Source: Chloroflexi bacterium CFX4 (GTDB taxonomy: Bacteria > Chloroflexota > Anaerolineae > Aggregatilineales > UBA2796). Taken from it: 64,000 nucleotides of DNA. The number at the start of each line of letters is the position of its first letter. Within the stretch, counting starts at the first letter, position 1. Shown one piece after another: positions 1 through 10,200 of the stretch. The notes under the pieces are model-generated. The model saw only the letters and a list, made by a program, of their open reading frames with translations. It ran no database searches and was not told the origin of the DNA. The translations under genes were made by a program, and so were the position numbers. Location of the stretch: positions 124,001-188,000 of the forward strand of contig QWHC01000005.1 in assembly GCA_021404685.1 (NCBI GenBank), read 5' to 3'.

Positions 1-144
1 GTGGATGGCGTACAGGTCGGCACAGTGCAGGCTGACGACTTGAAAACACAAGATGAGTATGGCATTTTGCTCTCAGCAGGCACCTTCACCGCCACAACTT
101 CACGCGCACGCTTTACCAATTTTACGGTTTCACTGCCACGCTAA
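1..144 (+). CDS. C-terminal fragment of a secreted jelly-roll-like protein
   Basis: The window opens inside a reading frame that runs in frame 1 to a TAA at 142-144; 47 residues are visible. The segment starts with VDGVQVG, has alternating hydrophobic strands and ends in FTNFTVSLPR. This resembles the last strands of concanavalin-A/LamG-like or DUF1080-type sandwich domains, where a 'G...G' strand is followed by a buried 'F.NF' strand. The family is an inference from a very short piece. It lies upstream of glpA on the same strand but is separated by 155 bp holding a likely promoter, so it is probably a separate transcription unit. Confidence 0.6.
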   Translation: MDGVQVGTVQADDLKTQDEYGILLSAGTFTATTSRARFTNFTVSLPR

Positions 145-258
145 TCAAGGCACTGCTATGCAGGCGGCGTATGCTATGTCGCCTGCACATTTGTGAAGCC
201 TTCTCACGTTCGTGCCAACTCACGACTCCGATAGCGGGCGACTTAGCGCTTTTTGGCG

Positions 259-264
259 TATAAT
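259..264 (+). promoter_or_regulatory. Candidate -10 element for the glp operon
   Basis: A perfect TATAAT preceded by GGCG lies 36 bp upstream of the glpA start. No good -35 hexamer stands 16-18 bp upstream, so it may rely on upstream contacts. The same ten-base string GGCGTATAAT precedes the gene at 16002. Confidence 0.5.
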
Positions 265-299
265 CTGCCTAACGAAAGCATTGTGAATGGACACGGCTC

Positions 300-1922
300 A
301 TGCAGGCGGCAACTTCCCTCAACTGTGATGTGTTGGTGATCGGTGGCGGTGCGACGGGCGCCGGCGTCCTGCTCGATTTGGCACAGCGCGGCTTGCGCGT
401 GGTGCTGGCGGAGCAGAATGACATCGCTACTGGCACTTCAGGGCGCTATCACGGCTTGCTGCATTCCGGCGGACGCTACGCCGTGCGCGACCCTGAATCG
501 GCACGCGAGTGCATTGAGGAAAATGCCATTGTCCGCCGCATTGCGCCGCACACGCTTGAGGATACCGGCGGCTGGTTTGCGGCATTTCCACCGGATGATC
601 CTGAGTACATTCCGCACTGGCTGGCGGGCTGTAAAGCGGTTGGCATTCCTACTGAATCTGTCACCTTGGCGCAAGCACTCAAAGAGGAGCCGCACCTGAA
701 TCCGAAGGCGTATGCCATCTACCGCGTGCCGGACGCTGCTTGTGATTCCTTTGAGCTAGTACATACGCTGACTGAGGCAGCTGCTGCCTTTGGCGGGATC
801 ACGCTAAATTATCACCGCGTATGCAGCATTGAGAAGGCAGGCGGCAAGGTGATCGGCGCGCTTTTGGAGAATCGGCGCAACGGCGCGCAAGTGCGCGTCC
901 ATGCAGGCGCAGTTGTGAACGCGGCAGGGCCCTGGGCGGGCGAGATTGCCAAGATGGCAGGTGCCGATATCCACATGACGCATGATCGCGGCATCATGGT
1001 GGCGATGAACGTGCGTTGGGTGAATACCATTATTAATCGCTTGGCAACGCCGGGCGATGGCGATATTTTGGTGCCAGTTGGCACCGTCTGTGTGATCGGC
1101 ACGACCTCTGTCGTGATTGATCGCCCTGATGATCTGGATATTCCCGCCGAAGAAGTGACCCAAATGTTAGATGCCGCCGAAGTGATGATCCCTGACTTCC
1201 GCAAGGCGCGGGCGCTGCGTGCTTGGGCGGGTGTGCGCCCACTCTACGATCCACCGCAGAAGCGCGAAGGTGAGGCAGAGGGTGGCGTTGGCGAGGATGG
1301 GCGCTTCATCACACGCTCGTTCCGTGCGCTGAGCCATGCCGACGTTGGCGCGGCGGGAATGCTCTCGATTGTGGGTGGCAAACTAACCACCTACCGCCAA
1401 ATGGCAGAGAAGATTGCCGATGAAGTCTGCCAGTATCTGGGTGTTCGGGCAGTTTGCCGCACCGCCGAAACAGCCTTGCCCAAACCGTCGTGGTTCAGCG
1501 GAAACTCGCGCAGGCTGCACAGCATGACGCACCGCCTGCACCAACTGGAACACGCGCCCACACATAACAACCTCATCTGTGAATGCGAGATCGTCACCCG
1601 TGATCAGCTTGAGGCGGCGATCAAGGCGTCGCCTGAGGGTGTCAGCCTTGACGATCTGCGCCGTGATTTGCGCTTGGGCATGGGCCCATGCCAAGCGGGC
1701 TTTTGCGGCTACCGTGCCGCGGGTGTTCTGGGCGAGACTGCCAACCTGCCGCCTGCCGAATCGATTGCAGCACTCGCCACCTTCATCCAAGAGCGCTTTC
1801 GTGGCAACCGTCCGCTGCTGTGGGGACACCAACTGCGCCAAGCACTGCTGGACGAAATGATTTATCGCCGTGCGCTGGGCGTGCCAAGCCTTCAGCCTGA
1901 GGCGCACGCCACCAGCGATTAG
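300..1922 (+). CDS. glpA: Anaerobic glycerol-3-phosphate dehydrogenase subunit A
   Basis: This is the catalytic FAD subunit of the GlpABC complex, which oxidises sn-glycerol 3-phosphate to dihydroxyacetone phosphate and passes electrons to the quinone pool. Seen in the 540-residue protein: an N-terminal dinucleotide fold with GGGATGAG at 15-22, and the GlpA/GlpD block GTSGRYHGLLHSGGRY around 45-60. A C-terminal BFD-type [2Fe-2S] domain has Cys427, Cys429, Cys464 and Cys469. The BFD domain separates GlpA from aerobic GlpD. glpB follows after 13 nt and glpC after that, in the usual order. The ATG at 300 lies 36 bp after a TATAAT; its ribosome-binding site is weak. Confidence 0.95.
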   Translation: MQAATSLNCDVLVIGGGATGAGVLLDLAQRGLRVVLAEQNDIATGTSGRYHGLLHSGGRYAVRDPESARECIEENAIVRRIAPHTLEDTGGWFAAFPPDDPEYIPHWLAGCKAVGIPTESVTLAQALKEEPHLNPKAYAIYRVPDAACDSFELVHTLTEAAAAFGGITLNYHRVCSIEKAGGKVIGALLENRRNGAQVRVHAGAVVNAAGPWAGEIAKMAGADIHMTHDRGIMVAMNVRWVNTIINRLATPGDGDILVPVGTVCVIGTTSVVIDRPDDLDIPAEEVTQMLDAAEVMIPDFRKARALRAWAGVRPLYDPPQKREGEAEGGVGEDGRFITRSFRALSHADVGAAGMLSIVGGKLTTYRQMAEKIADEVCQYLGVRAVCRTAETALPKPSWFSGNSRRLHSMTHRLHQLEHAPTHNNLICECEIVTRDQLEAAIKASPEGVSLDDLRRDLRLGMGPCQAGFCGYRAAGVLGETANLPPAESIAALATFIQERFRGNRPLLWGHQLRQALLDEMIYRRALGVPSLQPEAHATSD

Positions 1923-1935
1923 CAAGGATGCCAAC

Positions 1936-3162
1936 ATGGACGACCTTCTCATCATTGGCGCGGGCTGGGCGGGCTTAAGCGCTGCGGCGTTTGCCCTGCA
2001 CAGGCAGCCGAACGCCAAAATACGACTCATTGCACAGGGCATTGGCTCGCCAATCGTCACGCCGGGCTGGCTAAGCGTGCTGGACTCGGCGAAGGGCGAT
2101 GTATTGGCAGCCGTGCGCGATCTGATCACACGTCACCCTGATCATCCTTACGCATTGGCAGGCGCGCCCGCCCTAGAGTCGGCGCTGCGGCTGTTCGCGC
2201 AGATCAGCACGGAGATCGGCTTGGGCTACCGCGCCGAACTGCCGCTGCACAACACGCACGTTTTTACAGCATTAGGCGCCTCGCAAACGCCTGCATCGCT
2301 GCCCATTGGTTATCAGGGTGCGGCGCAAGCAGGCGCGCAGCCGCTTTTTGTGGGCTTTGCAGGCTGGCGTGATTACTATCCCGCGCTTTCGGGCGGACGT
2401 TTCGCCCTGATCACGCCGCCAATTAGCAATCGCCCATGGGATTTAACACCGACCGACTACGCACGCCACTTTGATCAGCCTGCCTTCTGCGAGGCGGTTG
2501 CCCACGCGCTGAAGCCGCATCTGAACGACGCAACATCGGTTGCCTTCCCTGCTGTTCTGGGCTTAGCGCACCACGCCGAGACGCTGCAAACGTTGCAAAC
2601 AGCACTCGATGTGCCAGTCTTTGAGCTGCCAACGCTGCCGCCAAGCGTACCCGGCACGCGCCTGTTTAACGGCTTACGGCGCTATTTATTGGATCGGCGG
2701 GTGCGGCTGCAAGTTGGGCACCCAGTTGGGTGCGGCGTGTTGGATGGTAAGCGCGTGGTGGGCGTAGAAGTCATCGCGGCGGGCAAGCCGCAGTTTTTCG
2801 GCGCGAAGGCAGTCATCTTGGCAACGGGCAACCTGTATGGCGGCGGCTTGTTCAGCGATGACTATGGGCGCGTGTGGGAAGGTATTTTCGGCATTCCGGT
2901 GCAGTACACGGCAGATCGTCAGCAGTGGTTTAACGCACATATGCTTGACGAACGCGGACATGCTGTCCATCATTTCGGCGTGCGCGCCAACACACACATG
3001 CAGCCGCTTGGTGCGGACGGCGAGCCGCTGGCAGAAAACCTGTTTGTGGCAGGGCATATCATGGCACATCCCATTGGCGCGCCTTCCCCGTTCGAGATGG
3101 CGGAAGGCGTGGCACTAGCGACTGCCTATCGCGCTGTTGAGTCGGCACTCATGCAGCCTTAA
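1936..3162 (+). CDS. glpB: Anaerobic glycerol-3-phosphate dehydrogenase subunit B
   Basis: This is the second flavoprotein-like subunit of GlpABC, thought to relay electrons between GlpA and the membrane-associated GlpC. The 408-residue protein starts MDDLLIIGAGWAGLSAA, a classic GxGxxG flavin-binding motif at 8-13. It keeps the GlpB-type middle ('VTPGWLSVLDS') and a C-terminal block (NLFVAGHIMAHPIGAPSPFEMAEG) typical of the family. The ATG at 1936 was chosen because AAGGA sits just upstream and the flavin motif begins eight residues in. Reading could be extended to 1870, but that would run into glpA. Confidence 0.92.
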   Translation: MDDLLIIGAGWAGLSAAAFALHRQPNAKIRLIAQGIGSPIVTPGWLSVLDSAKGDVLAAVRDLITRHPDHPYALAGAPALESALRLFAQISTEIGLGYRAELPLHNTHVFTALGASQTPASLPIGYQGAAQAGAQPLFVGFAGWRDYYPALSGGRFALITPPISNRPWDLTPTDYARHFDQPAFCEAVAHALKPHLNDATSVAFPAVLGLAHHAETLQTLQTALDVPVFELPTLPPSVPGTRLFNGLRRYLLDRRVRLQVGHPVGCGVLDGKRVVGVEVIAAGKPQFFGAKAVILATGNLYGGGLFSDDYGRVWEGIFGIPVQYTADRQQWFNAHMLDERGHAVHHFGVRANTHMQPLGADGEPLAENLFVAGHIMAHPIGAPSPFEMAEGVALATAYRAVESALMQP

Positions 3163-3219
3163 AGCATAATAATGCGTTTCTTATACGCGATCTGTATAGT
3201 TTAGTGAATAATTGAGGTT

Positions 3220-4533
3220 ATGGTGACTGAACTGCGCGAACTTCCCTACCTGCAAGAGACGCCTTTCACAGCCGATCACTGCCTAAAGTGCAACATCTGC
3301 ACACAGGCATGTCCGGTTGTGCCAGTGACCGATCTCTTTCCGGGTCCGAAAACCGTCGGGCCGCAGGCACAGCGCTTCCGTGATCCTGATCTGCCTTCGC
3401 CTGATCATTCGGTGGACTACTGCTCAGGCTGTGGCATCTGCACGTTGGTTTGCCCGCATGGCGTGCGCGTGATGGAGATCAACACACAGGCGAAGGCGCA
3501 GTTGGCTGCTGCAAAGGGCTTTAGCCTGCGGAATTGGGTGCTCGGGCATAACGCTTGGTGGGGTGTGCTTGGCACACCGTTCGCGCCGCTGCTCAATTGG
3601 TTGTTCCGCTTCAAGCCGTTCCGTTGGATGGCGGAAAAAACGCTCGGCATCTCGGCGCGGGCAGCCTTTCCGACTTGGGCAGGCTACACTTTTCGCGGCT
3701 GGTGGCGCAGACGCCAGAAACGCGGCGCTGTGCCTGCTGAAGAGAGTCGCCCTGTGGTTGTTTACTATCACGGGTGCAGCACCAACAGCTACGAGCCGCG
3801 CATTGGCAAACTTGCCGTGCAAATCTTGGAGCATAACGGCTTTCGCGTGGTGGTGCCGCCACAAGCCTGTTGTGGTCTGCCGCTGCAATCCAATGGACTG
3901 TTTGCGGAAGCGCGGCAGTTTGCGCGCAAAAACACGCAGTCCCTCGCCGATTATGCGCGGCGCGGCGTCCCGATTGTGGGCACCTCTGGCAGTTGCATCA
4001 TGGCGCTGAAAGGCGATTATGAGCATGTGCTAGGGCTGCATGATGCAGATACGAAGGCTTTGGCAAGGGGCATATATGATATTTCGGAGTTCTTGTGGAA
4101 TCTGCATCGGCAAGGCAAACTTAAGACAGATTTTCGTCCCGTCAGCGCTTTTCCGCCCGAAGTGCGCGCCCTGATTGGTGACTCGATTGTGCCGTACCAT
4201 GCACCCTGCCAACTGAAGGCGCACGGCATGGGACGCCCAGCGCTCGATCTGCTCGATTTGATTCCCGAACTGCGCGCCGTCGAAATGGATGCCGAATGTT
4301 GTGGCATTGCTGGCACGTATGGCTACAAGGCGGAAAAACGCCAAATTGCCGAAGACGTGGGCGCGCCGCTGTTCCGCCGCATCCGTGAGAGCGGCGCACA
4401 GCTTGCTGTTTGTGATACTGAAACTTGCCGCTGGCACATCGCACAGATGAGCGGCGCGCATGTCCTTCATCCGGTGGAGCTTTTGGCGCACGCCTATGGC
4501 ATTACGCCTGATTCGCCTGCCGTTTCTGTTTAG
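3220..4533 (+). CDS. glpC: Anaerobic glycerol-3-phosphate dehydrogenase subunit C
   Basis: This iron-sulfur membrane-anchoring subunit of GlpABC passes electrons to menaquinone. The 437-residue protein has two ferredoxin-type 4Fe-4S clusters: Cys21/24/27/31 and Cys68/71/74/78. Two CCG-domain motifs of the heterodisulfide-reductase type follow (Cys217-Cys218 in ACCGLP and Cys360-Cys361 in ECCGIAG). An aromatic stretch at 105-165 probably contacts the membrane. It lies 57 nt after glpB. A TATAGT at 3195-3200 might give extra local transcription, but no convincing -35 accompanies it. Confidence 0.94.
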   Translation: MVTELRELPYLQETPFTADHCLKCNICTQACPVVPVTDLFPGPKTVGPQAQRFRDPDLPSPDHSVDYCSGCGICTLVCPHGVRVMEINTQAKAQLAAAKGFSLRNWVLGHNAWWGVLGTPFAPLLNWLFRFKPFRWMAEKTLGISARAAFPTWAGYTFRGWWRRRQKRGAVPAEESRPVVVYYHGCSTNSYEPRIGKLAVQILEHNGFRVVVPPQACCGLPLQSNGLFAEARQFARKNTQSLADYARRGVPIVGTSGSCIMALKGDYEHVLGLHDADTKALARGIYDISEFLWNLHRQGKLKTDFRPVSAFPPEVRALIGDSIVPYHAPCQLKAHGMGRPALDLLDLIPELRAVEMDAECCGIAGTYGYKAEKRQIAEDVGAPLFRRIRESGAQLAVCDTETCRWHIAQMSGAHVLHPVELLAHAYGITPDSPAVSV

Positions 4534-4549
4534 TGGGAGAAGTTACACA

Positions 4550-6496
4550 ATGTCTAACATGCAAAAACCACCTAAGAACACGCCACCGGAGCGCGACCCA
4601 AACGGCGATCCGCAAGGGCAGCAGCCAATGCGCCCGCCGATCCCGAACTGGGTTGTGATCGCGCTGCTGGTTGGCTTTGGTGTGCTGTTCCTAACACGCA
4701 TTCCGTCCATTGTGGGCGATCCGGCTGGCGCTGCCATTGAAGTGCCATACTCAACCTTCCGCGCTCAGGTGGACGCAAACAATGTCCAGCGCGTTGAGAT
4801 GCGCGGTTCGCAGATTGTAGGGCGCTTGCGTAACGAGATAACGATCACGGGGGCGGATCTGGGCAGCGGAACGGCACGGCGCACTGTGCTGTTCTTCAGC
4901 ACCATCCTGCCGCCTATCGAAGACCGCGAGTTGCTGCCTAAGCTGAATGCAAACGGCGTGACGGTGGTTGCCAATGATCCATCGCCTTCAACGCTGCTGT
5001 TGTTGCTGCTGAACTGGGGCCCGCTGATCTTGATCGGCTTGCTGCTCTTTTGGTCGTTCAGCCGTGCGCGCCAACAGCAAAGCGGCATCTTCAACTTCGG
5101 GCAAACACGCGCCCGCCGCTATAACGAAGAAAAGCCGCAGATCACCTTTGTGGATGTGGCAGGTGAAGATGCCGCCAAAGCTGAACTGACCGAAATGGTG
5201 GACTTCCTGAAAGACCCTGATAAGTACATTCGGCTTGGTGCGCGCATTCCGCGTGGCGTGCTGCTTATCGGACCGCCCGGCACGGGCAAGACTCTGCTGG
5301 CGAAGGCAGTCGCCGGTGAGGCAAAAGTGCCATTCTTCTCGCTATCTGCCTCCGAATTTGTGGAGATGTTCGTTGGGGTGGGCGCTTCGCGTGTGCGCGA
5401 TTTGTTCACCCGTGCCAAGGCTGCCGCGCCTTCCATCGTCTTCATTGACGAAATTGACGCGGTTGGGCGTCAGCGTGGTGCAGGGCTTGGCGGCGGCAAC
5501 GATGAGCGTGAACAGACCCTAAACCAACTCTTGGTAGAAATGGACGGCTTCGACGCCCGCGAAACCGTAATCGTGATGGCTGCCACCAACCGCCCTGATG
5601 TGCTTGACCCTGCACTGCTGCGCCCCGGTCGCTTTGACCGCCAAGTGACGGTTGATCTGCCAGATCGGGCAGGGCGTGAGGCAATCTTGAAGGTACATAC
5701 CCGCGATATTCCACTCTCGCACGATGTGCGGCTGGATATTCTGGCAGGTGCCACCATTGGTTTTAGCGGCGCGGATTTGGCAAACCTTGCCAACGAGGCG
5801 GCGCTCTCGGCTGCGCGCAACGGGCGCGAGCGCGTTATTCAGCGTGATTTTGAACTGGCGTTGGATCGCATCATTTTAGGCAGCGAGCGCCCGCCGCTCT
5901 CTAATGAGCATGAGCGCCGCACCGTCGCCATTCATGAGGCAGGTCACGCGTTGGTTGCTGCGCTCACGCCAGAGGCAGACCCGGTGATCAAGGTGACCAT
6001 CGTCCCGCGTGGGCGCGCCTTAGGCGTCACACAGAGTATGCCCAGCGATGATCGGCGTAACTACACCAAAGAATACCTCTTTGCGCGCTTGGTTGTATTG
6101 ATGGGCGGACGCAGCGCCGAAGAAGTGGTTCTGAGCCAGATTACCAGCGGCGCGGAGAACGACCTGCGCGTTGCGACGCGCCTTGCCCGCGATATGGTTG
6201 CCCAGCTCGGCATGAATGATGAACTGGGCCCCGTCAACTACGGTGACTCGGATCGGCAGCCGTTCTTGGGCTACAGCATGGCACAGCCGCGTGTCTATAG
6301 TGAGGAGACTGCCTCGTTGATTGACCGCGAAACCAAGCGCCTTGTGGAGCAAGCGCATAACCGTGCGCGCCAGCTCTGCCGCGAGAACCGCCACTTGCTG
6401 GAAGCGCTTGCCGACGCGCTGATGACCCACGAGATCATTGATCAGCAGCAGGTGATGGACATCCTAAAGCCTGCCCTGCCCATCGCTGGGGACTAA
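4550..6496 (+). CDS. ftsH: ATP-dependent zinc metalloprotease FtsH
   Basis: This membrane-anchored AAA+ protease degrades misfolded membrane proteins and selected regulators. The 648-residue protein has two transmembrane helices (about 33-49 and 148-169) flanking an extracytoplasmic FtsH-ext domain. The AAA module has Walker A GPPGTGKT at 241-248, Walker B FIDEID at 298-303 and the second region of homology near ATNRPD. The M41 peptidase has HEAGH at 462-466 and the third zinc ligand Asp538. The ATG at 4550 is preferred over an upstream start at 4460 because of the site GGGAGAAG at 4535-4542 and because the earlier start lies inside glpC. It follows glpC by 16 nt, so the two are probably co-transcribed. 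Confidence 0.96.
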   Translation: MSNMQKPPKNTPPERDPNGDPQGQQPMRPPIPNWVVIALLVGFGVLFLTRIPSIVGDPAGAAIEVPYSTFRAQVDANNVQRVEMRGSQIVGRLRNEITITGADLGSGTARRTVLFFSTILPPIEDRELLPKLNANGVTVVANDPSPSTLLLLLLNWGPLILIGLLLFWSFSRARQQQSGIFNFGQTRARRYNEEKPQITFVDVAGEDAAKAELTEMVDFLKDPDKYIRLGARIPRGVLLIGPPGTGKTLLAKAVAGEAKVPFFSLSASEFVEMFVGVGASRVRDLFTRAKAAAPSIVFIDEIDAVGRQRGAGLGGGNDEREQTLNQLLVEMDGFDARETVIVMAATNRPDVLDPALLRPGRFDRQVTVDLPDRAGREAILKVHTRDIPLSHDVRLDILAGATIGFSGADLANLANEAALSAARNGRERVIQRDFELALDRIILGSERPPLSNEHERRTVAIHEAGHALVAALTPEADPVIKVTIVPRGRALGVTQSMPSDDRRNYTKEYLFARLVVLMGGRSAEEVVLSQITSGAENDLRVATRLARDMVAQLGMNDELGPVNYGDSDRQPFLGYSMAQPRVYSEETASLIDRETKRLVEQAHNRARQLCRENRHLLEALADALMTHEIIDQQQVMDILKPALPIAGD

Positions 6497-6516
6497 AAAT
6501 CTGAGGATAGTCGTTC

Positions 6517-6542
6517 ATGGGGTCGGATAAGTCCGACCCTAT
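6517..6542 (+). terminator. Stem-loop after ftsH (possible terminator)
   Basis: An 11-bp stem with one G-T pair (6517-6527 against 6532-6542) closes a TAAG tetraloop 20 nt past the ftsH stop. No U-run follows, so it could stabilise the mRNA 3' end rather than terminate transcription intrinsically. Confidence 0.45.
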
Positions 6543-6611
6543 GAAAACGCGGGATGTGGCGAGCCTCAAGGGGTGGCGAAATCTCTGAAGTGAGCAGTCT
6601 TCATCATTCCC

Positions 6612-6629
6612 TTCCCCGCACGCGGGGAA
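6612..6629. repeat. Intergenic palindrome, dispersed repeat copy A
   Basis: TTCCCCGC-AC-GCGGGGAA is a perfect inverted repeat. The flank (GGGGAAAGAGATAGGGATT) resembles the sequence at 37208-37236 (GCGGGGAAAGGGTTAGGAATAGGG). This suggests a small family of palindromic intergenic repeats. Confidence 0.5.
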
Positions 6630-6681
6630 AGAGATAGGGATTGCCTGCAAAGCTATCAGCACATGCCCATCCAACCTAGCC

Positions 6682-6710
6682 TTGACGGGCTGCCTTTGAT
6701 CGCCTACAAT
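6682..6710 (+). promoter_or_regulatory. Sigma-70 promoter of tRNA-Lys
   Basis: TTGACG at 6682-6687 and TACAAT at 6705-6710 are separated by exactly 17 bp. The predicted transcription start near 6717 lies about 26 nt before the tRNA 5' end. Confidence 0.8.
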
Positions 6711-6742
6711 TAGCCATGTTGCGTGCAATTCGCCCGCAGTCG

Positions 6743-6814
6743 GGCCCTATAGCTCAATGGTAGAGCAGCGGACTTTTAATCCGTTTGTTGTAGGTTCGAG
6801 TCCTACTAGGGTCA
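6743..6814 (+). tRNA. tRNA-Lys (anticodon UUU)
   Basis: A complete 72-nt cloverleaf can be folded by hand. The acceptor stem is 6743-6749 with 6807-6813 (one G-T pair). The D arm is GCTC...GAGC (6752-6766). The anticodon stem is 6768-6772 with 6780-6784, with loop CTTTTAA and anticodon TTT at 6775-6777. A 5-nt variable loop is followed by the T arm GTAGG-TTCGAGT-CCTAC (6790-6806). The discriminator is A6814. CCA is not encoded, so it must be added after transcription. Confidence 0.96.
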
Positions 6815-6822
6815 TTCACCGA

Positions 6823-6846
6823 AACGCGCCGTGCAGCGCGTTTTTT
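6823..6846 (+). terminator. Rho-independent terminator of tRNA-Lys
   Basis: A 7-bp stem (AACGCGC 6823-6829, GCGCGTT 6836-6842) with loop CGTGCA runs into six T residues (6841-6846). It also marks the boundary with the convergent receiver gene ending at 6851. Confidence 0.85.
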
Positions 6847-6850
6847 GTTT

Positions 6851-7228
6851 CTAGCGGCTTGGCGCACCGCCTTCCGCATGAAGTAATTCCCGTGAATATG
6901 CGATGAGCGCCTGCGGATGAAACGGCTTGCTCAACAGCCGATTGACGCCTGCCGCCTCTGCTTCAGCCCGATTGATGTTGGCAGACATCAAGATGATCGG
7001 CGTGTTGGCGAACTGCTCCGTAGCACGCAGCATACGGCACACTGTATAGCCATCGTAGTATGGCATCACGCCGCCGGTGATGATCAAGTGCGGCTGGTGT
7101 TCATATGCCAAGTCCAACGCCTGCCGCGAGTCCGACGTACCAATGACCGAATGTCCCTGCCGTTCAAGAATTAGGTGTACCAAGCTAACCATGCTCGGCG
7201 CATCATCCACAACCAGCACCCGTGCCAT
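6851..7228 (-). CDS. Stand-alone receiver domain lacking the phospho-acceptor Asp
   Basis: This 125-residue CheY-like protein has no output domain. It keeps the acidic pair Asp8-Asp9, the switch Ser82 and the conserved Lys101 (LLSKPF). In the block that normally reads D-x-x-M-P it has Gly52 instead of Asp (ITGGVMP), and the base sequence there is unambiguous. It therefore cannot be phosphorylated at the usual site and probably works as a constitutive or protein-protein switch. It is the last gene of a tight run, starting 5 nt after the glycosidase-like/ligase fusion. A fully functional receiver is unlikely on this sequence. Confidence 0.85.
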   Translation of the reverse strand: MARVLVVDDAPSMVSLVHLILERQGHSVIGTSDSRQALDLAYEHQPHLIITGGVMPYYDGYTVCRMLRATEQFANTPIILMSANINRAEAEAAGVNRLLSKPFHPQALIAYSRELLHAEGGAPSR

Positions 7229-7233
7229 CTTGC

Positions 7234-10200
7234 TTAACTACCTTGTGCGCCTGTTATGCTTGCTGCTATGCCTACCACGAAACAGAAGATGTAGGCTAGA
7301 TCAATGACGAAATAGCTGTTGTCCACTAGACCGTGCGCTAGGATGTTCGCCATTGCGCCCATCGCACCGACCACGCACGCTGCCGCCAGCGGATCGTGCT
7401 GAGCGCCGCGCCATAGCTGCCGCCATGCCCGCAGGCTTGCCCGCCAAAAGGCACCCTGCAACGCGCCAAACATCAGCACACCGCCAAGCCCAAGCCGTAT
7501 CCAGAAATCGAGCAGCACATTGTGCGGATGCGAGAGATCAGGCTCTTCCCAAGCACTCGGCAGGATATAGCGGCTGCGATAGAGGTACAAGAATTGATCC
7601 AAGCCGCCGCCTGTGATTGGACGCTCCGCGATCAGGCTCAGGCTGGATTGCCACAACTGAGTCCGCATGAGTGAAGATGCCCGTGAAAGATCGAGTGCGC
7701 CCTGCAAACGTGGAATCTGTGCGGCAAGCGGCAAGGCGATCAGCCCTAGCACCGCGACGCCCACCATAATCAACGCGCCGCGCCGCCAATCCCACAGCAG
7801 CAGCACACAGGCAAGGGCAGCAGGAATGCCCAAGACTGCCGCGCCTAAACTTTGCGTCAGCGCTAGGGCGATCAGCACGATCAGCGTGAGGAGGGCAGCC
7901 ACAGCGCGCCTGATCCACGTCGGCGCGAAGAAGATCATCGCCACACCGAACGGCAGCACACGCCCTAAGAACAGTGCCAGGTTATTCGGTGAGCTGTAGA
8001 CGCTCATCAAGCGCCGCGTGCCTTGCTCCGCTAATGCAAAGCCACCTGTCCCCGTCAGGAAGCCATACAGCCCAATCAGCGAGACTGCCGCGCCGGCCAT
8101 CAAAAAGACATCCACCAACAGCAGCCACTCACGCCGATTTGGGCGCACAACGCGCAGCAGCGCATAAAAGAGCAACGGCTCAAGTACGATTACGCGCAGT
8201 TCACGGATAGCCGGCGCACGTTCAGCGCTCCACAGCAGGCTTAGCACGCCCAACACGGCAAAGATGAGCATCACCCAGTCCAGCATGGTCAGGCGAATAG
8301 CAGGCAAGCGCACACCGCGCACCACTGCCACAGCACCGCGTAGCAGCAGCGCGCCAAAGGTTGCCAATAGGCTTAGCTCAACCATCGGCGCTGCCCACAC
8401 ATACAGTTCAAGCGGCGCGAGGAAGAACGGCGTCCAGAAGGCGATCAATGCCAAGCCGATCAGGGGACGGTTGTAGATCAGCACGCCCAGCACCACAAGC
8501 GCCACCGCGCTGATGATCAGGTGCGGTGAGAGATACAGCGCACCGCTGACCGCTGCTGCCGCCGCAATTGCCGCCGCATCGCGCCGCAAAACGGCAGGTA
8601 GCAGATCATTGATCGTTAATGCCATGCTCAGTGCGCCGATGATCGAGATTAGGATAGCGCTAAACACTGCTGCCATCTTGCCCAAATAGGCGCGCACGGC
8701 ACGCGCTGTTTGCTGGCGTGCGCCGCGTGGCATTTGGCGCACTGCCCACACCGCGCCCAACGCACCGATCAGCGCCGCTAACCAACCACCACCCATTAAG
8801 GCAAACGGCGCGGCTGGCGGCGATTCACCCACGGCAATTGCTGCCAAAATCCAGCGATCATAGCCGACGTATGGCACGACCTCTGCCTCATGCACACCTT
8901 CCCCTAGTCCCGCCGCTGCCCGAAGGGTAACCGTCTCCGGTTGCAGCGAGGCAGAACGCAGCACCATATAGCCGCCTTCTTCGTTTTGTGGAAGGCTGTT
9001 AGCGGGCTGCCCATCCACCTTTACGTAGAGGTAAGCGAGATAATCGCCGCGCCGCACGCGCAGCGCTAACGACTCGCCGCGAAAGCCAAAAGTCAGGCGC
9101 TGTGGGCTAAAATCAAAGTTCGGATCGCCATAATCGGCTGAGCGGACATCTGCGCCAAGCGCGCCAAGCTGCCACGCGCCTTCGTAGCGCAGGCGCGCAT
9201 CGGTTGGATGATGCAAGCCAATTTCTAACCCTTCACCTGAAAAAAAAGCACCATCCTCAAACCACGCCGCCGCCTTGCCCGAAACGGCAAAGCCTTGTAT
9301 CGGATCATCAGCAGGCGCGTCCGGCGACCAATGTTGCAGGATCAAACCGCCGATCCATGCCCACTCACGTGCTGCCCGCCTATAGGCTGCCTGTGTGTAG
9401 GCTGCTTGCGTCGCTGCGTCCACCTGTCCCCAGATCGAAGGTGCGCCGCGCCAGCTTTCAGGCAAGCTGTTCCAGCCAAAGTGGCTGCCCCACAGCGCCT
9501 TATGCCCATCGCCGTTCTGCTGCATCACCTCGCGCAGCAGGATCAGGCGCGAAAAATTCAGCACGTTCGAGTCTACAGTGCGATCCTCAGGTGAGGCGTT
9601 GAAACCGTAAGGTTTGCCCGCCGCCGCGTCGAAGTAATCCTGCGCGCCGTAGGCATACAGCGCCCGCAGATAGCTCAGATCGCTGATGTTGCGCGGGCCT
9701 TGCTCCACCGTTGGCGCCAAGCCCGCCGCAATCACCGTTGCGCTCAGATCGTTACCTTTGATAGCCGGATAGGCAGCCGCCAACAGCGCCGCATACTCCG
9801 CCGGTTGTGGATCAAGTCCGCCCCAGCGGTCGTGCAGATTTGGCTCATCCCAAATTTGGTAGAAATCAATCTGATCGGCGTAGCGTGCGGCAAGCGTGCG
9901 CGCAAAGCGTGCGAAATGCTCCACATTGGCGGGCGGCGCATAGAAACTGCCTTCCGCCTCTCGTCGCCGCGCCCAAGCCGGCGTGCTTTCCAGCACCGCC
10001 ACAAGGCGCAGTGTTGGTTGTGTGGCAAGGGCAGCCACAATCGGATCGTAGCGGCTGAAATCGAACGTGCCGCGTTCCGCCTCAATCTCTGCCCAATAGA
10101 AGGGCTGCCGCACCCAAACAAAGCCCGCCGCTGCAATGTGTGCCAGTTCACGCGGCAAAGCCTCAGGCGCGTATTTGGTGAGGGCAGTGTTGACACCTTG

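Noticed and set aside
1870..1935. Upstream extension of glpB
   Set aside because: The open frame lies inside glpA; the ATG at 1936 has AAGGA before it and begins the FAD fold.
1383..2129. 248-codon minus-strand frame opposite glpA and glpB
   Set aside because: Both overlapped genes are certain; the antisense frame has no recognisable domain and reflects GC-rich codon structure.
6851..7228. Ordinary phosphorylatable CheY protein
   Set aside because: The acceptor Asp is replaced by Gly52, as read directly from the sequence.
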